Assembly: GCA_018648945.1 (NCBI GenBank) | Contig: JABGQJ010000304.1 | Coordinates: forward strand, 1 to 8,672 | Reading direction: 5' to 3' | Length of the DNA: 8,672 bases | Origin: Victivallales bacterium | GTDB lineage: Bacteria > Verrucomicrobiota > Lentisphaeria > Oligosphaerales > Lenti-02 | Shown here: positions 6,994 to 8,672 of the stretch, piece after piece | Layout of the letters: each line of letters begins with the position of its first letter | How positions within the stretch are numbered: the stretch's first letter is position 1 | Made by a program: the position numbers and the translations under genes | The notes under the pieces: model-generated | The model's input: only the letters and a program-made list of their open reading frames with translations | Databases searched by the model: none | Told to the model about the DNA's origin: nothing

Positions 6994-8412
6994 CTATGGA
7001 CGGCCACTGAAGACGATCCCATCGCCACTCATGAACTGGTTGGAGTAGGGGAAACAGTGCTTCTGACGACGGACCTTGGGAGTGCGCTGCACCCGGTCGC
7101 GTTGCTCGTCCGGGCACCAGAAAGCCACGACTCGCCGGTACAGATCGGACTCAATCTCCTCGCAGGCGGGATCGCCACTGCGATTCTCCCATTCGTCGGG
7201 ATCGGCTGCCATATTGTACAGTTCACGGCTGCCGTCCAGGTAGAGCGAGAGCTTCCAGTCCCCCCGCCGAACCATGCAACCAGCTGCCTCCGGGAACCCC
7301 AGGAAGACGCTCTCGCAGAATACGTGGTCGCGCGCCAACGTCCCTCCCCGCAGGACCGGCAGCAGACTCTCGCCTTCGCACTGGTCGGGGGTGGACGCGC
7401 CGGCCAGGTCGCAAAGCGTGGGAAAGAGATCGATCAGGCCAACCAGGTCGTCGGCATGGCGCGGCTGGAACTCCCCCGGCCAGCGCACCATGAGCGGAAT
7501 CCGCGAGGAGGAATCAAAGAAGAGCGTCTTGTTCCAAGCCCCCTTGTCGCCGAGCAGATCCCCATGATCGGCTGAGTAGATCACCACCGTGTTCTCGCCC
7601 AATCCCAGGTGGTCCAACGTCTCCAGCACTCGGCCGATGGCATCGTCCACCCACTCCACACAGCCATAGTAGGCGGCAATGCAATTCGCGGCCACTTCGT
7701 CACTCTTGCCCCCGAAGCAACGGATTGCCCGCTGCACAAAGGGCACGGCCGCCTCGGCATAGTCTTCGGGCACACGAGGCGGCGACACGCAGCCTGAGTA
7801 ATGCTCGAAGTACCGGGAGGGACAACGGACGGGGAAGTGGGGCTTGTCGAAGTGCAGGCTCAGGCAGAATGGCTGGGCACCATGGAGTCCGCAGTGCGCC
7901 TGCAACCACTTGGCCGCCTCGGCGACACAGATCTCAGTCTGGGTGAGGGGCAGTGGGATCCCGGTAGGCCCGGCATTCTCCACCATCCCACCGAGTCCCG
8001 CCTCGCCGAACTCCGGCTTTCGGCAGGGATCGGGCTGATGCCCTTGCCCATAGAGATCGCCGTAGGGCCGTTGCTGGTAACCGTGGAACTGCTCGCCATT
8101 GAAGTGCGCCTTGCCGATCAAGCAGGTCCGATAGCCCACCGTCGCGAGGGTACGCGGGAAGGTCGGCGAGTTGGGCTCCATGATGTCCGGGTTCTCGTAG
8201 AGCCCATGGGTCCGGCAATACTGGCCGGTCATCAGCGTCGTGCGACTGGGCACGCAGAGGGGATTCTGACAGTAGGCGCGGGCGAACACGACCGACTCGT
8301 CCGCCAACCGATCCAGATTCGGCGTCCGGATCACCGGATCACCCGCGCGGCCAAGCACGCGCGCGTTGTGCTGATCGCTGAAGATGAACAGAATGTTGGG
8401 GCGGGAAGGCAT
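6994..8412 (-). CDS. Sulfatase / phosphonate-monoester-hydrolase-like enzyme (formylglycine-dependent)
   Basis: A 472-residue member of the sulfatase branch of the alkaline phosphatase superfamily. The first strand is PNILFIFSDQH, with metal ligands Asp13 and Gln14. The signature CVPSRTTLMTGQ (53-64) holds Cys53, which must be oxidised to formylglycine, and Arg57. The second signature GYRTCLIGKAH ends at His103. LHFDKPHFP (186-194) and SADHGD (Asp282, His283) follow, then Lys295 in NKTLFF. The C-terminal RGDWKLSLYLDGSRELYNM is typical of the family. The Asp-Gln pair and the 13-residue Asp282-Lys295 spacing resemble phosphonate monoester hydrolases, so the substrate may not be a simple sulfate ester. 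The frame is open to 8664, but the ATG at 8412 has GGAGG 5 nt upstream and begins exactly at the family N-terminus. There is no signal peptide, implying a cytoplasmic enzyme. No sulfatase-maturing enzyme gene lies in the window. Confidence 0.94.
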   Translation of the reverse strand: MPSRPNILFIFSDQHNARVLGRAGDPVIRTPNLDRLADESVVFARAYCQNPLCVPSRTTLMTGQYCRTHGLYENPDIMEPNSPTFPRTLATVGYRTCLIGKAHFNGEQFHGYQQRPYGDLYGQGHQPDPCRKPEFGEAGLGGMVENAGPTGIPLPLTQTEICVAEAAKWLQAHCGLHGAQPFCLSLHFDKPHFPVRCPSRYFEHYSGCVSPPRVPEDYAEAAVPFVQRAIRCFGGKSDEVAANCIAAYYGCVEWVDDAIGRVLETLDHLGLGENTVVIYSADHGDLLGDKGAWNKTLFFDSSSRIPLMVRWPGEFQPRHADDLVGLIDLFPTLCDLAGASTPDQCEGESLLPVLRGGTLARDHVFCESVFLGFPEAAGCMVRRGDWKLSLYLDGSRELYNMAADPDEWENRSGDPACEEIESDLYRRVVAFWCPDEQRDRVQRTPKVRRQKHCFPYSNQFMSGDGIVFSGRP

Positions 8413-8428
8413 GGTCTCCTCCGGATGG

Positions 8429-8468
8429 GGGAATGGAATGATGGAATGATGGAACGGGGGAACGGGGG
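8429..8468. repeat. 8-bp-periodic simple repeat array
   Basis: Five consecutive 8-bp units read on the plus strand: GGGAATGG (8429-8436), AATGATGG twice (8437-8452) and AACGGGGG twice (8453-8468). G-rich sequence continues to about 8487. The tract is almost pure purine on the plus strand, so the sulfatase transcript would carry a pyrimidine-rich leader ending about 17 nt before its start codon. Confidence 0.8.
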
Positions 8469-8599
8469 ATGGTGAGATGGGGGGTGAGTAACAGAACTCT
8501 ACTCCCTGTCCATGTGGGAAACCAGACACCTCTATCTCGGAATCACGGGTACTCGGCTCCACCCCGGCCCGGTCAGCCAGTGCTCCCGTCACGCCAGTT

Positions 8600-8624
8600 T
8601 CTCGCGTCGATCCCACACGCGAGA
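8600..8624. repeat. Perfect 8-bp inverted repeat (possible operator or hairpin)
   Basis: TCTCGCGT (8600-8607) and ACGCGAGA (8617-8624) flank a 9-nt spacer. There is no T-run on either side, so it is not an intrinsic terminator. It lies about 190 bp upstream of the sulfatase start and could be a regulator-binding dyad or an RNA hairpin from the next gene upstream, which is outside the window. Confidence 0.5.
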
Positions 8625-8672
8625 TGGCTGAGACAGTCATACCAGTGCACATAGGTAACACCATTGATCACG

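Larger units (their letters stand above)
8413..8672 (-). other. Non-coding region upstream of the sulfatase gene
   Basis: These 260 bp hold no gene I can support. The sulfatase frame remains open to 8664, but the translated extension is low-complexity, Pro/Ser/His-rich and unlike any sulfatase N-terminus. The region contains a GGAGG ribosome binding site just before the sulfatase ATG, an 8-bp-periodic repeat tract and a perfect inverted repeat further upstream. I found no good sigma70 promoter; a TATGAC near 8638 lacks a matching -35. Confidence 0.55.

Noticed and set aside
6142..7575. Plus-strand open frame of 477 codons spanning two minus-strand genes
   Set aside because: It runs antisense to the sulfatase and the duplicated BtrH-like protein, crosses the gap between them, and its translation has no recognisable domain. 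Long antisense frames are expected opposite high-GC genes.
8413..8664. 84-residue N-terminal extension of the sulfatase
   Set aside because: It translates the simple-repeat tract into Pro/Ser/His-rich sequence, has no family similarity, and the inner ATG has a strong GGAGG at the right distance.

Overview
The window is a high-GC bacterial segment with eight protein-coding genes. Seven lie head-to-tail on the minus strand. The eighth, on the plus strand, is only a C-terminal tail at the left edge and converges on them. A cytosolic-looking formylglycine-type sulfatase, a GT39-type membrane glycosyltransferase, very high GC at third codon positions and simple-sequence repeats in a gene leader would suit a Planctomycetes/PVC, Armatimonadota or similar uncultured lineage. 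That is an inference: no rRNA or other marker is present. I saw no tRNA, rRNA, CRISPR array, transposase or phage gene.

Reading along the minus strand from right to left: (a) 8413-8672, a non-coding leader with an 8-bp-periodic repeat and a perfect 8-bp inverted repeat; (b) a sulfatase/phosphonate-monoester-hydrolase-like enzyme (6994-8412); (c) a large protein made of two tandem copies of a papain-like/BtrH-N-like module (4798-6855); (d) an alpha/beta-hydrolase esterase (3929-4801) overlapping (c) by ATGA; (e) a small protein with two membrane segments and an extracytoplasmic middle domain (3250-3918); (f) a 183-bp structured gap; (g) a class II (FucA/AraD-type) aldolase (2416-3066); (h) GTP cyclohydrolase I, folE (1854-2408); (i) a GT39-like polytopic glycosyltransferase (242-1843). 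The plus-strand tail (1-224) ends 17 bp from the glycosyltransferase stop.

Spacing suggests two tightly coupled blocks. In block one the duplicated BtrH-like protein, the esterase and the two-TM protein are joined by a 4-nt overlap and a 10-nt gap. In block two the aldolase, folE and glycosyltransferase are joined by 7- and 10-nt gaps, with the folE ribosome binding site overlapping the aldolase stop. The sulfatase may be upstream in the same transcript or separate. Block two pairs an aldolase with the first enzyme of pterin/folate synthesis, so the aldolase may do a pterin-side-chain cleavage normally done by FolB. Block one looks like an undescribed pairing of a degenerate, duplicated thiol-hydrolase/acyltransferase-fold protein with an esterase. 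Neither idea can be proven from the sequence alone.

Several start codons were moved inward from the longest possible reading frame (sulfatase, duplicated protein, aldolase), because the inner ATGs have much better Shine-Dalgarno sequences and the extensions do not look like coding sequence.
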